DNA of 64,000 nt from Stemphylium vesicarium (GCA_004380135.1 QXCR01000033.1:124001-188000), one strand, 5' to 3'. Shown: positions 44,853 through 57,661, counted from the first letter of the stretch. Made by a program: numbers and translations. The notes: a model not told the origin generated them from the letters alone.

Positions 44853-45456
44853 TGTGGCTGGGGACCCAACAACTGAACAAAATCGAGTTTATTATACAAT
44901 AATGATGAATTCCTGTCAAGTCACTGTTCCCCCGCCATGATGCGGTTTAGATCTGATAAGATTTCGTTGGTGGGGCGAGCTAGGTCCGGAGGCCGGGCGA
45001 GCCCCCGAAGTCGCCCGCGAAGCTCGCAGGCTCCTGCCCTTTCCCGCCTTCGCACCGGGTGCCCCCCACTCTTCAAGCCTAGGCCTTCATCTAATATAAC
45101 CTGCGGTTCAAAACCTTTCTCTTGGTCATATCAGACGATGCGCTTCAAAGCCAGGTATTGTTTGTCGATCTCTGCACACCGGTGATCAGATAAGGTAGCC
45201 GACCCGCGGCCTGCCCCTCTTTGCCAACGGCTAATGCGCCTTGATCATCTGGGTATCAACTTATCGCTCGTCCCCATGCTCAACGTTACTTCACTAGACA
45301 TGGGATGGGTGCGGGATGGGTTAGGCGGTGGTTATTCGATACCGAGGGATAAACATGGGCTGTTGCTGCTCGCTGGCGGAACCCATCATCTTCAGCCTCA
45401 ACCACGATTTCTTCCTGTTGAGCCTACTGAGGTGTCCAATTGTTTCACAGTCGAAG
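44853..45456. promoter_or_regulatory. divergent promoter, HyuA-DUF917 / NCS1 permease
   Basis: This is 604 bp between divergent starts. It includes a GC-rich nested inverted repeat at 44975-45027 (see separate entry). Shared control is plausible given the functional match of the two genes. Confidence 0.55.
44975..45027. repeat. GC-rich nested inverted repeat (potential hairpin)
   Basis: GCGAGC (44975-44980) pairs with GCTCGC (45022-45027). Inside, CGGGCGA (44994-45000) pairs with TCGCCCG (45011-45017) around a 10-nt loop. The composition differs sharply from the flanks. It sits between two divergent genes. Function unknown. Confidence 0.5.
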
Positions 45457-47336
45457 ATGACGATGAGACGCCGACTAGCAGCAATTAATGAGAAGATCCG
45501 TTTGCATGGAGATGATGAGAAGCACGAACAGACCGACGCATGGAGCAATCGTGATCTAATTCCTCTCCCACCAGAGCGGCGAACTTGGGGCTGGTTCAAC
45601 TTCTTCGGGTTCTGGTCTATCGCGTCGTTGAATCTTGCAAATTGGCAAACGCCGAGTACATTCCTAGGTACGATGGTGGTACAAGTCGTAACCTTTGACG
45701 TTGATGGCTAACGTCTAGGGAAGCCATGGGTCTCTCTGTCCCTCAAGCGATGCTCATCATCGTCGTCAGCCAGATCTTGATCGCTCTCTTCTCGACAGTC
45801 ATCGCTTGGGTTGGATTGAAGTGGCATATCGGATTCACTGTACAGAACCGGTACAGCTGGGGGATGCGCGGAAGCTTCATACCGCTGCTACAAAGGATCC
45901 TGCTGAACTTCATCTGGAATGCGGTACAATGTAAGCAACGTCGCTGTGTCTCTACATTCGTAGAGGAGGAATCTAAAAGTGCCCGCAGGTTGGAACGGCG
46001 GCCGTTTAATTGCCGTATGTCTGACAGCAATCTGGCCATCCTACGCACGCATGCCCAACACCTTCAGTCCGAGCTTCTCCGCCACCACTGACCAATTCGT
46101 CGGCTTTGTGGTGTTCTGGTTCATATCAACCCCCTTCCTCTGGCTACGTCCAGAAAAGTTCAAGATTCCGTTCCTCGTAGTATGCATCTGGTGCGGAGCC
46201 GGGATGCTGGCATGGATGACTTGGGGTCTGGTCACCGCGAAAGGCGTAGGGCCTCTTTGGTACTCTGGCCAAACAGTCCCAGCCAGCTCAGCCTGGAACA
46301 CTTCGTGGCTCATCATGGCTGGCATCAATCAGAGTATCGGCGGCCTCGCGGCAGGCATCATCAATGGAAGCGACTTCTCACGTTATGCGAGCGCGAGAAG
46401 ACACTACATCTACGGTACCATCAGCAGCTGCGTCATCACCGGTGTTTTGGTCTCGCTAGTTGGCCTCGTGACCGCGGCCTCCGGGCAAAAGATATACGGC
46501 GAAGTATACTGGAATCCTCCGGACCTGTTGATGCGGATGATGGATGATGGAAACGGGTCATCGCGAGCTCGCGCCGGTGTATTCTTCCTGGCTGCAGGCT
46601 TCGCGTTTACCGCCATGTTTGAGAACATCTGCGGTAACGCAGTCTCAGGTGGCATCGATCTTGCGGGGCTCTTCCCACGTTACATCGATATTCGTCGCGG
46701 TTCTATTATTACCTTTTTGGCTGCCTGGATCGTACAGCCGTGGCAACTGATCAACCGTGCCACCACTTTCATTGCCGTGCTATCGTCCTTCTCGGTTTTT
46801 CTAGCTCCGATTATTGGGATCATGACGTGCGACTACTATATCTTGAGAAAGAGAAGGATCCGTTTGAGCCACTTGTATCGAACAAGGGATTCGGCGTATT
46901 ACTTCTCCAAAGGCTTCAATTGGCGCGCCATTCCATCGTGGTTATGTGGCTGGGTACCCACGATAGGAGGGCTAGTTGTGACAGTGAGGGGTGATACTGA
47001 TCCTTCGCGGGCATTGGTAGAGCTGTATTACATGGCTTTCTTGATCGGTAAGTATTCGAGAAAATGGTGAAGGATGAGAAGCTCACTCAAGTTTCCGTAG
47101 GTTTCTTCATTAGCGCATTCGTGTTCTACATACTAAATCTCCTCTTCCCGGTTCCCGACATGGACAAAATGGATCACGTCGATCTATACGGTACCTTTAC
47201 CGAAGCGGAAGCTAGACGAGTTGGTGTCGCTCCACTCGACGAGACCCACTCATTGGGGGTGGCGACAAGACAAAGATCCAAGGATAATGTTGTTATTTCT
47301 GGAGAGAAGGACGTTGAGGTCGGGGTAGCGCATTGA
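45457..47336 (+). CDS. NCS1 family permease (uracil/allantoin/hydantoin type)
   Basis: Exons 45457..45667, 45724..45930, 45989..47047 and 47101..47336 encode 570 residues; introns are 56, 58 and 53 nt. NCS1 carriers import nucleobases, allantoin, hydantoins, thiamine or pyridoxine with protons or sodium. Family landmarks are the entry RRTWGWFNFFGFWSIASLNLANWQTPS in helix 1, GLSVPQA at helix 2, QNRYSWGMRGSFIPLLQR, and the central GINQSIGGLAAGIINGSDFSRYA. ENICGNAVSGGIDLAGLFPRYIDIRRG follows, then a YYILRKRRIRLSHLY cytoplasmic loop. About twelve helices are visible. The first acceptor was taken at AAG 45723 because it yields TFLAMGLSVPQ, the family consensus. ATG 45463 is an alternative start two codons later. 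Substrate not assignable from sequence. Confidence 0.93.
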
Positions 47337-47626
47337 TTAAGATATGTACTTGGTCACGCGTAGAAAGGCTTCGGATACCAATACGACCAATCACGTCATA
47401 CCACAGATCACGACGCCGCACAACTGCATACTTCTTGCGCAAAACGCCACGAGTCTTTTCCGGAGCTACAACAGATGGCGGGGCCAAGTTGCACAGCTTC
47501 AACGCGGTAGTGTATGCCTTGCTTTTCGTTCTCCTCTCATCCTATCTCAAAAATAGTATCCCACCGTTCGCCCCCAACCTGATCGTTCACTACCTTATTG
47601 CTCTGCCGAGAAACGCGCAATTCAGC

Positions 47627-49623
47627 ATGACGAGTTATGAACCGGAGTCTGATTATACACTCTCTCAGGTTGGCTCACCATTGATGCGAGATGCTAAGCA
47701 GAGCGACGCCACTTCCGACTCTAAGCCTCCAGCTTCTCCCGACTCAGCCAATCATCCACAGCCTCTTCCAAACGTACAATGGATTGCTCCTACGACAATA
47801 TTGGTCTCATACACACTCGAAGTCGGCCTTGCTGTCGGGCACCATGTCTATTACACGCAACTTGAAGGCGACGAAGTCGGTTCCATTGAGAGACAACAAT
47901 GGTCGCTGAAGAGAGCAGATCAGAGCTAGCTCCATTTCGTATATTTGACTATAGAGGAGACAGATTTGGAAATGCATTTGCAATAAGTGCTTGTCTGGCA
48001 TTAAAAACTGCTGTTGGAACGGCATACACACAACTGCTCTGGCATCGGCTGAGCAGTAGATACACCAGGATCAGAACTATCAACAATGGCTTTGATGCAT
48101 TGAATAACTCATGGTCTCTCGCGAGCCTGGGTGTTGCCTGGAAGATGCATCTTAGCGTTATAGTAGCATTCGTTCTATGGTATGACTCTATCTTGGTCCG
48201 GCAATTTGAGACCCCCATCTAACACTGCTCAGGTGCCTTCCAATCTCAACATTGCTTGCCCCTGCGACATTTTCTGTGAGACAAAACGTGGAGGTGGCAA
48301 CCCACAATCGAACAGCACTCGTCCCGGACATCAACAAACCGAATCTTGTCCCTGCTTTCATAACAAGAAGCAATGGGGGATCGCAGTTTGAGAGGTCATC
48401 GATGAGGATGAAAAGAATTGCAGGTGCAGTGGTTTATACCGGCAGTTGCCATGCAAACGAGACCACTAAACACGATATATTGGAACTGGTCAACAACGAA
48501 CTTCCGAGCCGCAATCGAACCGGAGATAGTCTCAAGTGGTATAATCACCCCTTTCGAAATCGCGAAATGGGCGAAAATGGATATGTCGGTGCTTTACGTG
48601 ATGATTTGTATCAACAACTCACCATGGACACGACCAACTATCGCTTTAGCAACGAAATCACCAACTCCATAAAGAGGAACCGCACGGACGATTATTATCA
48701 GTCTGAGACCGATTTCCTTGAGTGCCAATTATGGAATGCTTCTGTCAATTATAACAACATATCGGTCATCAACGGGGTCAGGAACATCGCTCTGGACAGC
48801 TCGAGGATGCTCAATAAAGTTGATATTGCCGGGACCTTTATTACTGAACTTGGCCATCTGGCGTCATATTCGGGATACTTGTCGTCACTGGCAGATTACC
48901 TTATCGGAAATGTCTGGTGGTCAGCTAATAACGTCGTTCATACGACAAGGACCAACACGTTAGCAGCTGACACATTTGCGGTCTAGCAAGCAATTTCACA
49001 ACATGATGATGGAAATGGGTAATTTTACCGATCTTCAAGAGTACTTCGATGAGGTGGGAGAGATTCGCGATACCAGTTTCGCGCAAGACGTTGAAGAATA
49101 TGCCCTTAATGTCTCGCTGAGCCTGATGAGCGCTCCTTCGATGTGGTACGTCCCAGATTTTCCCTCTATCTTCACCCAGTTTCTCACCGTTTACTCCAGC
49201 AAGTATGTGCCAGTGGAAGTTACGTTCAATACCACACACACCGTGTATGCCTACAATCCAAGAAATCTTCTCTTATCCTACGGCATTGCAATCCTACTCA
49301 GCACGATATCCGCAATCCTAGGTCTTCTATCCATCTTCCGCTCCGCCTCCTGCCACATAATGAAGTTCTCTAGCATTGCAGTCGCGATGCAGAATGATCA
49401 GGTGAGCCACACTACAGCATTTTACACGAACCGTTCCAAGCGAAGCGGTCGAACATGCCTAGCTAACCACCTAACCCAGGTCCACCAAGCGCTTCTAGAA
49501 AACAGAATAAGCATCACGCAGCTCCTCAACAGGGATGCAGCGAACGTCAAGCTGCGTTTTCAGCCGCGAAGAGGCTTCGTGCTAGCTGCTGGTGATAGCG
49601 AGCCTTTGATGAAGAAGCCGTAG
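47627..49623 (+). CDS. fungal multi-pass membrane protein with a GA-AG intron
   Basis: The best reading is exons 47627..47910, 47964..48179, 48233..48919, 48987..49401 and 49480..49623, 581 residues. It has an N-terminal disordered segment, two membrane helices (WIAPTTILVSYTLEVGLAVGHHVYY and the FGNAFAISACLALKTAVGTAYTQLLW region), and a third near 48150. A long extracellular, N-glycosylation-rich central region (many NxT/S) follows. A final helix (LLLSYGIAILLSTISAILGLLSIF) precedes a short tail. I recognise this layout as common in uncharacterised ascomycete membrane proteins. The first intron (47911..47963, 53 nt) starts with GAGAGC where a GTGAGC donor is expected; only this junction gives the expected WSLKFGNAF. 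The last intron (78 nt) is in frame. The third donor could instead lie 3 nt upstream (48917). The gene may be disabled. Confidence 0.7.
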
Positions 49624-50567
49624 TAAGAGTGCGGTTCTTGTGGGGATGCGGTGGGTGTGAATAGCTGCGACTTTGTTGTTCTATAGCATGACGAGAGGAC
49701 GAGGAAATTGTTCCCCGCATGAGGCTTCGTGCTAAGCCTGGGTTAGAATGCGAGAAACGACGAGCGAGAAGAACGTAAAACTTCTGAACGACGGAATGGA
49801 ATGTCGTTGCAACGATTGAGAAGCGTTCATATGGCGCTTGAAGCTTGTGGAGAAAGATGTATCTTAGATTCTCTCCTCCAACATAGAAATAGATAACAAG
49901 CATCTTAAGACTATCGTCCATCCTCTCTATTCACACCATCGCCCGATGCTAATTCACTACTAACGCGCTCCTAACCCCGTCCCGTTTCTCACTCCGCACA
50001 ATAGATAGGTGCGAGATAACAAGCTCCACAGCACCAACGCGGCCCGTATCGAAACAACATGCACACCAACCCCAAAAACTCCTATCGTGGGGATATGCCC
50101 CTCTCCCGATAACAACAAGAGAAAAGGAGAGAGTCGTGTTCACCAAATATTCACACATGTACCAAGTCAGCGAACCTTCCATCAAATTCTCTCTCTCTCA
50201 CTCTCACAATGACACATACATGTAGCGATAAAAGGATCGAAACATTTCTCGAATTTCGCTAGACGGAGAAAGCGAGCGCATAAAGATAGCAGCTCTAGGG
50301 TATCCCAAAATAACAGAAAAAAAAGGGCTTTGAGGCCAGCATGTACAAAACAACGCCCGATGAAGAAGAATAGTAACCTATCCCGCTTCCCAATTACCCA
50401 AGCACAAGCTTGACCTCCTTTCTTCCTTCTTTCTCCCCGTCTTTGGCAATCAATTAGACACAAGAAGTGGAAAAAAAACAGAGCCCTTACATAGCAGCGT
50501 ACAACTCAACTCTCCATCGCCTTCCCCCACCTAAGCCTAAGCCCTAACCAGCACCACGACCCCCGAA
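49624..50567. other. convergent 3' region before the kinesin gene
   Basis: This 944-bp stretch lies between two convergent genes, with A-rich and T-rich runs near 50322 and 50472. No gene is supported. Confidence 0.5.
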
Positions 50568-53500
50568 CTACGCACTCTCCTCACTCCCCTCGCCACTACT
50601 AAAATAACTCTGATCCAGTCTCAAAATCCATTCAATCTTCTCCCTCTCACTTCGCGCGCGAAAGATATACGTGTTACTCCTTGCGAAAACCGCAAAGACG
50701 ACATCTTTATGCACACCCGCGCCACCACTACCATTTGCACTATTGCTGTGCTGCTGCTGTTGACTCGATGAGGAGCCGCCGAGTAGCTTTGCAATCTGCG
50801 GCGAGTGGTCAATGCGCGCGGTGCTGACGTTGATGGCATTGATTTCATCGCCATCGGTCGAGTAGATGTGGAGGTATGGCTTTCGGAGCTCGACGTAGCG
50901 GCGCGTCCAGCGCGTGTTTGTGGGGTCTGGGGTGAGGAGGTAGGACGCTTTCATCAGATTGGGGTTTTTGGATATGAAGCGTACGGTGGCGGTTAGGCTG
51001 GGGGTTGGACTGGGGGATGGCGATGAGGAGCGCGGGGCGAAGGCGGCGCCGTTGGTGGGGGGCTCGAGGTTGGTCGAGTTTAGTATGACTTCTGCGGGGG
51101 CTTTTTTGGTTTTCCACAGCGATATTATGCGTTGAAGGAGCTCTTTTTGTGCGTCATCTAGGGGCTTGTCTTTTGATGATGCGAGGGCTGAGGTGGGAAT
51201 GCTGAGGGCTTTGGAGGAGAGGACCGACCGCGCAGTTTCGATTTCGGCGATGCGACGGCGGCGCTTTTCAACATTGATGAAGTCACGCACTAGGGAAACG
51301 CCTCGTGGTGTCCAGCCTGCGAGCTGTTCTTCGCCTTTTATGTAGTCATCTTTTGTGTTCATCCGCCAGAGATCTGTCGCACGCTTTACTGATGTTGGCC
51401 GGATGGCCACATTAAAGATGCCTACTGTTGAATGGACAATTTTGACCGTGTTCCAGATGCTGGCTAGCGAAAAGAGTGACGTTGGACGCATGTATGAGCG
51501 GCCACGGATCTGCACAAAGAGATCGAAAGAGAACGTCATAGGCTCGATGAGCTTGGAGGACGTAACATCGAAAAGAAGAGTAGCTCGGACGCGGAAGTTG
51601 TCTTTTGTCGCACGATCGAGAATTTGCGAGGCGTGTGCAGTGCTGTCCCACCGTCCCACGAACTTGACATTTGTTGTGCCATCGGCGTTGTTTCGGACGA
51701 CAGGCGGTGAAATGAGATCTACCGGAACTTCCTTGACGGGTGAGCCGTAATTTGGGCAGTTGCCTGCAGCATCAACCATGCGGATGTGACCCATGCGCAG
51801 AGACTTGACACCTTCCCATTGTATTGTCTCACCGGAAGTATGGGTAAGGTTGACAACAATGCGACGTGCTAGGCCTTGGTGAAGTTGATACACACCTGCG
51901 TCCATAACGCTGCTTTGTGTGACCTCAACAGGTTGGTATGTGCCATCGTCAGTGATCTCTTGGATCTGTATGCGCGAGAAGATGTCATGCGTGTCTTCGG
52001 TATAGAACTCGGATTCCGGTAGACGTGCGTTACGTCGCTTCTGTTTTGGTTTTTCGGCTGAGTCGCGCATATCGTCCCAGCTAAGGAGCATGTCAAGATG
52101 GATGTCGGACACCTTTGCGAAAATAGATATCCGGAGGAAGGTGTCGCGCGGACTTGGATAGGGGAGGCTCATGCTGTGAACGCTTTCGAAGCGGATGGGG
52201 CTTTCATTGAAATCGGTGATCCATGTCGTAGTCGTTGCGCCACTCTCGTCCGAGATACCAGGTACGAATAGAACGGCATGCACTTGCGTGCCCTCTCGTT
52301 CAGAGAAGCCAACCATCTCGTGCATGCCCACGTTGAACTTTAGTGTAGTTGAAGGCGCTTCAGCAGAAGAAGGCTCTAGTGATAACCGGATGATGCCGAT
52401 AGGGTTCGAAGTGTACGGTGATATTACGTCAAGGCTGAAGTCCCGCACTCGTGACTCGAACACGGCGGCAAGTGGAACATCCACATCACCTATCCGTGTA
52501 AACTCAGGCATGCAGGGCTCGGAAAATGGCGACTCTGGGTTGAAGTGTTGGAAATATTCCGGTCGGTTCATATACTGGTGCATTTGGTGCATCCGTCGTA
52601 CGCGATCGCGGAGTTTCTGTAACGACCACAGATGAACGACCTCGTTCTTGAAATCAATAACGCGTACACCAACGCATGGCTTAGACTGATTGTCGAGGTA
52701 TTCGTCGTCCTCTCCGGGAATACCCATGTTAACCAAGTCGTACGATGAAGGGACCGTGTGACCGACGTCGACAATGCAGAACTGAAATACAACGCGCTTG
52801 TCCATCTGCTGACTCATTACCTGAGCCTCTTTCAGGATCGCAGCGTTTTGCAAAAGAGTCTCCGCCATGGTGACGTATTTCCGCCGCCGCCACTGTTTGA
52901 ACACTGTCCGGATGAGGTCGAGGTGCCTTTCGTCTTGTTGGTTTTGTTCTTTTGGTGAGTTTGATGGTTGATTCTCCGTTTCCTCGTTCATCTCAGGTGG
53001 GATTTCGTGACCAAGTTCTTTCAATTGGCGCTGAAATGCCTCCTTCTGCTCTTTCAACTGCTTCTGCATCTCCTCTTTCGCGGCTCTTAGCTCTTCCAAT
53101 TCGACCTTTGCCTCCTCGTCGGCCTTCAGTTTGGCCTGAAACTCGTCCTTCTGTTGCTCCATCTTGTTCTGCATGTCTTCTCGGATCTCTTCCATCTTTT
53201 CGCTGCCTTCTTGTCGTGGAGTAGAAGGCATCGTCAACATAGTATCGAGCGAGAAGTTGTCCAAAGTACCTCCAGAAGCATATTTTTCTCTCACCGGATA
53301 TGATGACATCGACTCTGTATCACCTTCGTCGCTGAATATCCGGCTTTCGGGTCGCGCTTTTCTCGTCTCGCGAAGCCGGCTGAGATCTTCGAATAGCGCC
53401 TCAAAGTCCTCGTCTGGTAAGTTTTCGATGCGCTTGTCGGGTCCCAACCAGGCAGTAAGGGCTTCCCTGCGCGCATAAGAGAATTCCGATTCTCGACCAC

Positions 53501-55523
53501 GCTGCCAGAACGCAGGCGATACAGCTCTGGGACTGTCAGGATCAAAATCGCTGTTTGCGACACTGATTGCGCTGTATGATCTATCATGGCCGGGTCTTGG
53601 TGCGGGTGAGGGGGAGCCGCCGAGCTGACCCGCAGTGACGGTATGACGGAGGAGACTGGTCCCTACCTCGGCGCGTTCCGCTCTTGCTTCTTGCGGGTTG
53701 TTGAAGCGGAAGATGTGGAAGTCACCAAGGATGATTCGATGACCGCTCTTGAGTAACCTTGGTTTATCAATGCGGACGCCGTTGACCATAACACTAGCCG
53801 TTTCTTGAGGTATTACTGTCACTTTGCCGTCCACGTTCTCAAAGTTACAGTGCTCGGCGAGGATCTGCGAACCATTTAAACGTATCTGTGCAGTCTGGCC
53901 GTCGACATCGGAGTTTCCAACAGTGGTTGTACCAGGTTTCAGGTTGTAGACCAGACATTCCGTCAAGAGTGGATCATCACTCAGATTCACCAAATGCGGC
54001 ATATTCTTTGGTGTCGACAGACCAACAAAACCCTTTTCGATGCTGATACCAAGCTCTTCCAGTGCCTGCTCCCTCTCTTTGTGGATCTCCTCTGTTTTTT
54101 GCAGTTTCTCTTCCCAGGTCTGGTTCAACTCGGTGTAGAGTTTCTCTGACTGGTCCAGTTGTTCCGCAATCTCTGCCTTGGAAACCTTCTTGGTCGATCC
54201 ATCAGACTGTGTAATTGAGACCATCTGTTTTTCTAGGGGCGTATCCGGTGCGTACTGCTCTTCGACGATACCATTTGAGCCAGCTGCCCCGCCCCCGCCG
54301 CCTCCCCCTCCCCCTAATTGGGAGCGCAATTTCGATAACTCTTCCTTGAGCTCTCTAATCATGCGCGCGTTCGGGTCTTCATTTACGACGGCGTGGTTCT
54401 TGATTCGTTTCGCGGAATCGGCATATCGGAGGGTCGAAAGCGTCTCTTCGAAGTTGATATCGGCGGGGGATATGGCTGCAATCATGGCTGTCATACTGTT
54501 TCCTCCAAGCGAATCCTTCAGAAGCCATGTCAAGATGGAATCTCGGTACGGCACCTGTGATTTCTTTTTGCCCTGTGACTGATCTGCCAACGCAGCGATG
54601 ACACGACCCAGCGTAGACAGGGATCTGTTGATCTCGGCACCCTCCTTCAGTCGCGCGCCAGTTGCACCCGTTGACTGAGCTCTTTCTGATCCCGCCAAAT
54701 CCACCAGACTAATCTTTGCGACCCTCTCTCCACTCATGCTTGTCTCGACATCGTGGCGCTTCTGGGTAAGGGTGAGGGTGAAGACGGCGTGCGATCGGGA
54801 GGATGTCTCGTTCATGTTGGTCGCGGCAACGGTACGGGCCTTGTTTCCCTCGTCCATCAAGTTCTCGATTTCCGGGAAGGACTGGACGACCAGCTTGGCC
54901 AGATCCTCGACATAGGGACCTGTAGACGGATGCTCTCGGACTCGTAGGTTGCCCTTATTCGACGGATTCAGCAGGTCGCGCACACGCTCGTTATAGATTT
55001 CCAGGTATGAGACTTCGACGGTGCAGGTTGAGTTCTTATCCTGCTGTAGCCCCTTGATCCTCTCGAACATGTCCTGGCAAATCTTTGGAATGATTCCATA
55101 TTCAGCCCCATAACCCATCATAGAGTATGACTTTCCAGAACCCGTCTGGCCATATGCGAAAATGCAGTTGTTGTATCCCTGGAAAGCATTGTCAAGCAGC
55201 GGCTTGCCGAGATCTTCGTGCAGATTGTCCTGGCCGGCATAATTGGGGGCTTCGCGGTCGAAGGACCAGTACGATCTGTCGAATGCAAATGTCTTGGTGC
55301 CTTCGGCGGCGGCCTTGGCGGCCTTGCCCTTGACTTCGGCGTGCGAGGGGGGAGAGAGGATGGTCTGGTCGCCCTTCATCTGCACGATACATTGTGCATT
55401 GCGCGCCTTTTCTACTCGCTGTTAGTCGCAGCGACATATCTAGATTCCCTAATGCATACCTCTGCCGTTGAAAGGCCTACATCGCACCACGACCTTGATG
55501 TTGCCGCCTCCTCCGGACGCCAT
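50568..55523 (-). CDS. unc104: kinesin-3 (KIF1A/Unc-104 type) motor protein
   Basis: Exons 55523..55460 and 55411..50568 encode 1635 residues; the single intron is 48 nt. Kinesin-3 motors carry vesicles and early endosomes toward microtubule plus ends. The motor domain (about 5-370) has VVVRCRPFN, FAYGQTGSGKSYSM (P-loop), NMNETSSRSHAVF (switch I) and LVDLAGSERAQSTGATGARLKEG (switch II). An FHA domain follows (about 500-600, GNSDVDGQTAQIRLNGSQ...HCNFEN). A KIF1B/DUF3694-type central region comes next, with coiled coils near 770-840. The C-terminal PH domain (TRWTRRYVELRKPYLHIYS to EKIEWILRLDQSYF) binds phosphoinositides on cargo. Eight consecutive glycines in the neck linker are encoded by a GGN run at about 54290. 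Length and domain order match filamentous-fungal UncA. Confidence 0.96.
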
Positions 55524-56049
55524 GATGTGTGCTGTAGACTAGTTGAAGGGTCGAAATCCGGGGTATTGTACAGAAAGGAGATGCCAACGTGGCGGTCGGT
55601 TGAAGCAACGATCAGGCGCCGGTTCGGTGGGACTTCATGGGCGGCGACGGTGGGCTCGAGGGGGTCGTTCTCGTTCGTTTTTGTGTCAGGAGGTGGTGTA
55701 TGCGCGTAGGGGAGTGGTGTTGTTTGCGGACCAGGCCCGGAGACAACTTTACGAGATTGCCTAGGTACGCGATCCTTGCACCCTGCACCCCATCACCTTC
55801 GGGACGATCCAGCGAGCTACTGGCGTGCAAAGACCCTGACACGGTTCTGGAACGATGACAGCTCTAGAAATAGGCGCGATATCGTTGACGAGGAGGGACG
55901 ACGACTTTCGTATTCGAGGGGTCCTTTACGGGGCCACGCTCGGTACCTGGCGCTGGGAACCTTGACCCTGCGTCATTCCTGGAAATGTCCAAAAATCAAC
56001 CCATCGCCAGAACCCCCACCGACCACTGTCCGGAACGCGCGCAATTTCA
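55524..56049. promoter_or_regulatory. divergent promoter, kinesin-3 / trm5
   Basis: This is 526 bp between divergent starts. No additional reading frame with coding character is seen. Confidence 0.55.
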
Positions 56050-57514
56050 ATGTCCGCCACGGAAACCACCGACGACATGTTCGCGCCTCCTGTGAACCGC
56101 GCCATGAAGGTGCTGGACCGCGCTTTCTTCAAAAAGACCATCCCCACCTCGGCCGCGCGAATCTACAGCCCCAAGGACATATCGCGGTGCAGAAAAGCAC
56201 TCACAGCGAGCCAGGACACGCTCCCCAGCAATCGTGTAGACCCCATACGAGCCGATCCAGACGCAGAAAGAGCGCAAAAAGGAAGCAAATGTCTCCTTCT
56301 GCGGCCAGAGGTAGTCCATAGTGGTGAGTCACTCCAGGCGCAAAAGTGCGCCGAAGTACTGAGTCTGAACCCAGGCAGATCGAACGACATGGTCGTCCAA
56401 TTTGCGCGACCTTGAGCAGGACGGTACACTGGGTGTGATACCCTACCAGCTGCAGCTCGACTACGACTACTTCACCTACTCGGAAATCACGAGCGCTACC
56501 ATTCCCCCACCCGAGTCGGTACACGACGACGAGATACCCCAGGGCTTCGCACTCGCCGGCCATGTTGCCCACCTGAACCTCCGCGAGCGGTACTGGCCGT
56601 ACAAGCACCTGATCGCGACGGTGCTCGCGGACAAGAACCCCATGGTCAAGACGGTCATCAACAAGCTGGACAACGTAGGCACAGAAAATGCCTTTCGAAC
56701 CTTCCAATACGAAGTCCTCCACGGACCGGACGACATGAACGTCGAACTACGTGAGCAAGGCTGCACCTTCAAGTTCGACTTTGCCAAAGTCTACTGGAAC
56801 ACACGCCTGCACACGGAGCACGAGCGCATCTGCAACATGTTCGCAGAAGGCGAGGCCATCTGCGATGTCATGGCGGGCGTAGGACCCTTCGCTATTCCCT
56901 CGGGCAAGAAGAAATGCTTCGTCTGGGCCAACGACCTCAACCCGGAATCCTACAACGCCCTCGTAGGCAACATCAAGACCAACAAAGTAGGCGACTTCGT
57001 CCGCTCCTTCAATACCGACGGTGGCGCTTTCATCCGCCAGGCCTCTGCCGACCTCCTCACCGGCCCCGAGCGCACCGTACCTATCTACCCAAAGACGAAA
57101 TTCTCCCGCAGCAAACCACAAGAGAACGTGCAACCCGCGCCCCTCAAAACGCTCGTCCAACCCCACTTCTTCTCCCACTACGTCATGAACCTGCCCGCTT
57201 CTGCGATAACTTTCCTCCCCTCATTCATCGGTCTCTACGCCAATATACCGGGCCTATCCCCCGCCGAAGTCAAGAAGTTGCTCGCCGGCCAAAAATTGCC
57301 TTTGATTCACGTCCATTGCTTCTCTACTAAGAGCGAGGACAATGTGCTTGAGATCAAAGGTATCTGCGAGGAGATTAGCAGGCAGTTGGGCTATGAAATC
57401 ACGCCTGATATGGAAGACGTCTATGTGCATGATGTGAGGGATGTGGCGCCCAAGAAGAGGATGTTTTGTGCGAGTTTTAGGCTGCCGGAGGAGGTTGCTT
57501 TTAGAAACGTCTGA
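56050..57514 (+). CDS. trm5: tRNA (guanine-37-N1) methyltransferase Trm5
   Basis: Exons 56050..56323 and 56379..57514 encode 469 residues; the intron is 55 nt (GTGAGT donor) and its removal gives VVHSDRTTWSSNLRDLEQDG. Trm5 methylates G37 of tRNAs using S-adenosylmethionine, preventing frameshifting. Visible motifs are IPYQLQLDYDYFTY, then GFALAGHVAHLNLRERYWPYK, and the SAM-binding CDVMAGVGPFAIPSGKK followed by VWANDLNPESYNAL. The catalytic-type NLPASAITFLPSF comes next. The family N terminus APPVNRAMKVLDRAFFKKTI is present. No strong presequence is seen, though Trm5 is dually localised in other fungi. The gene is head to head with the kinesin gene. Confidence 0.95.
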
Positions 57515-57631
57515 TGATGGATACTACATGGCGGTATTGGTGAGGTGGCGATATGAATGTATAAGATGATGTTACCATTGCTTGTGCATTGAGATGTGAA
57601 GCGTCACATACATATTTATCTAGCTTGCCAT

Positions 57632-57661
57632 CCTTTCTTTCTTTCTTTCTTTCTCTCTCTC
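57632..57661. repeat. CTTT/CT microsatellite
   Basis: Roughly five CTTT units followed by CT units lie between the convergent ends of trm5 and the mlh2-like gene. It may lie in one of the 3' UTRs. Confidence 0.8.

Noticed and set aside
54280..54320. C/G homopolymer-rich run in the kinesin gene as a possible frameshift
   Set aside because: The frame continues through it and encodes eight glycines in the neck linker, after which the FHA domain is intact.
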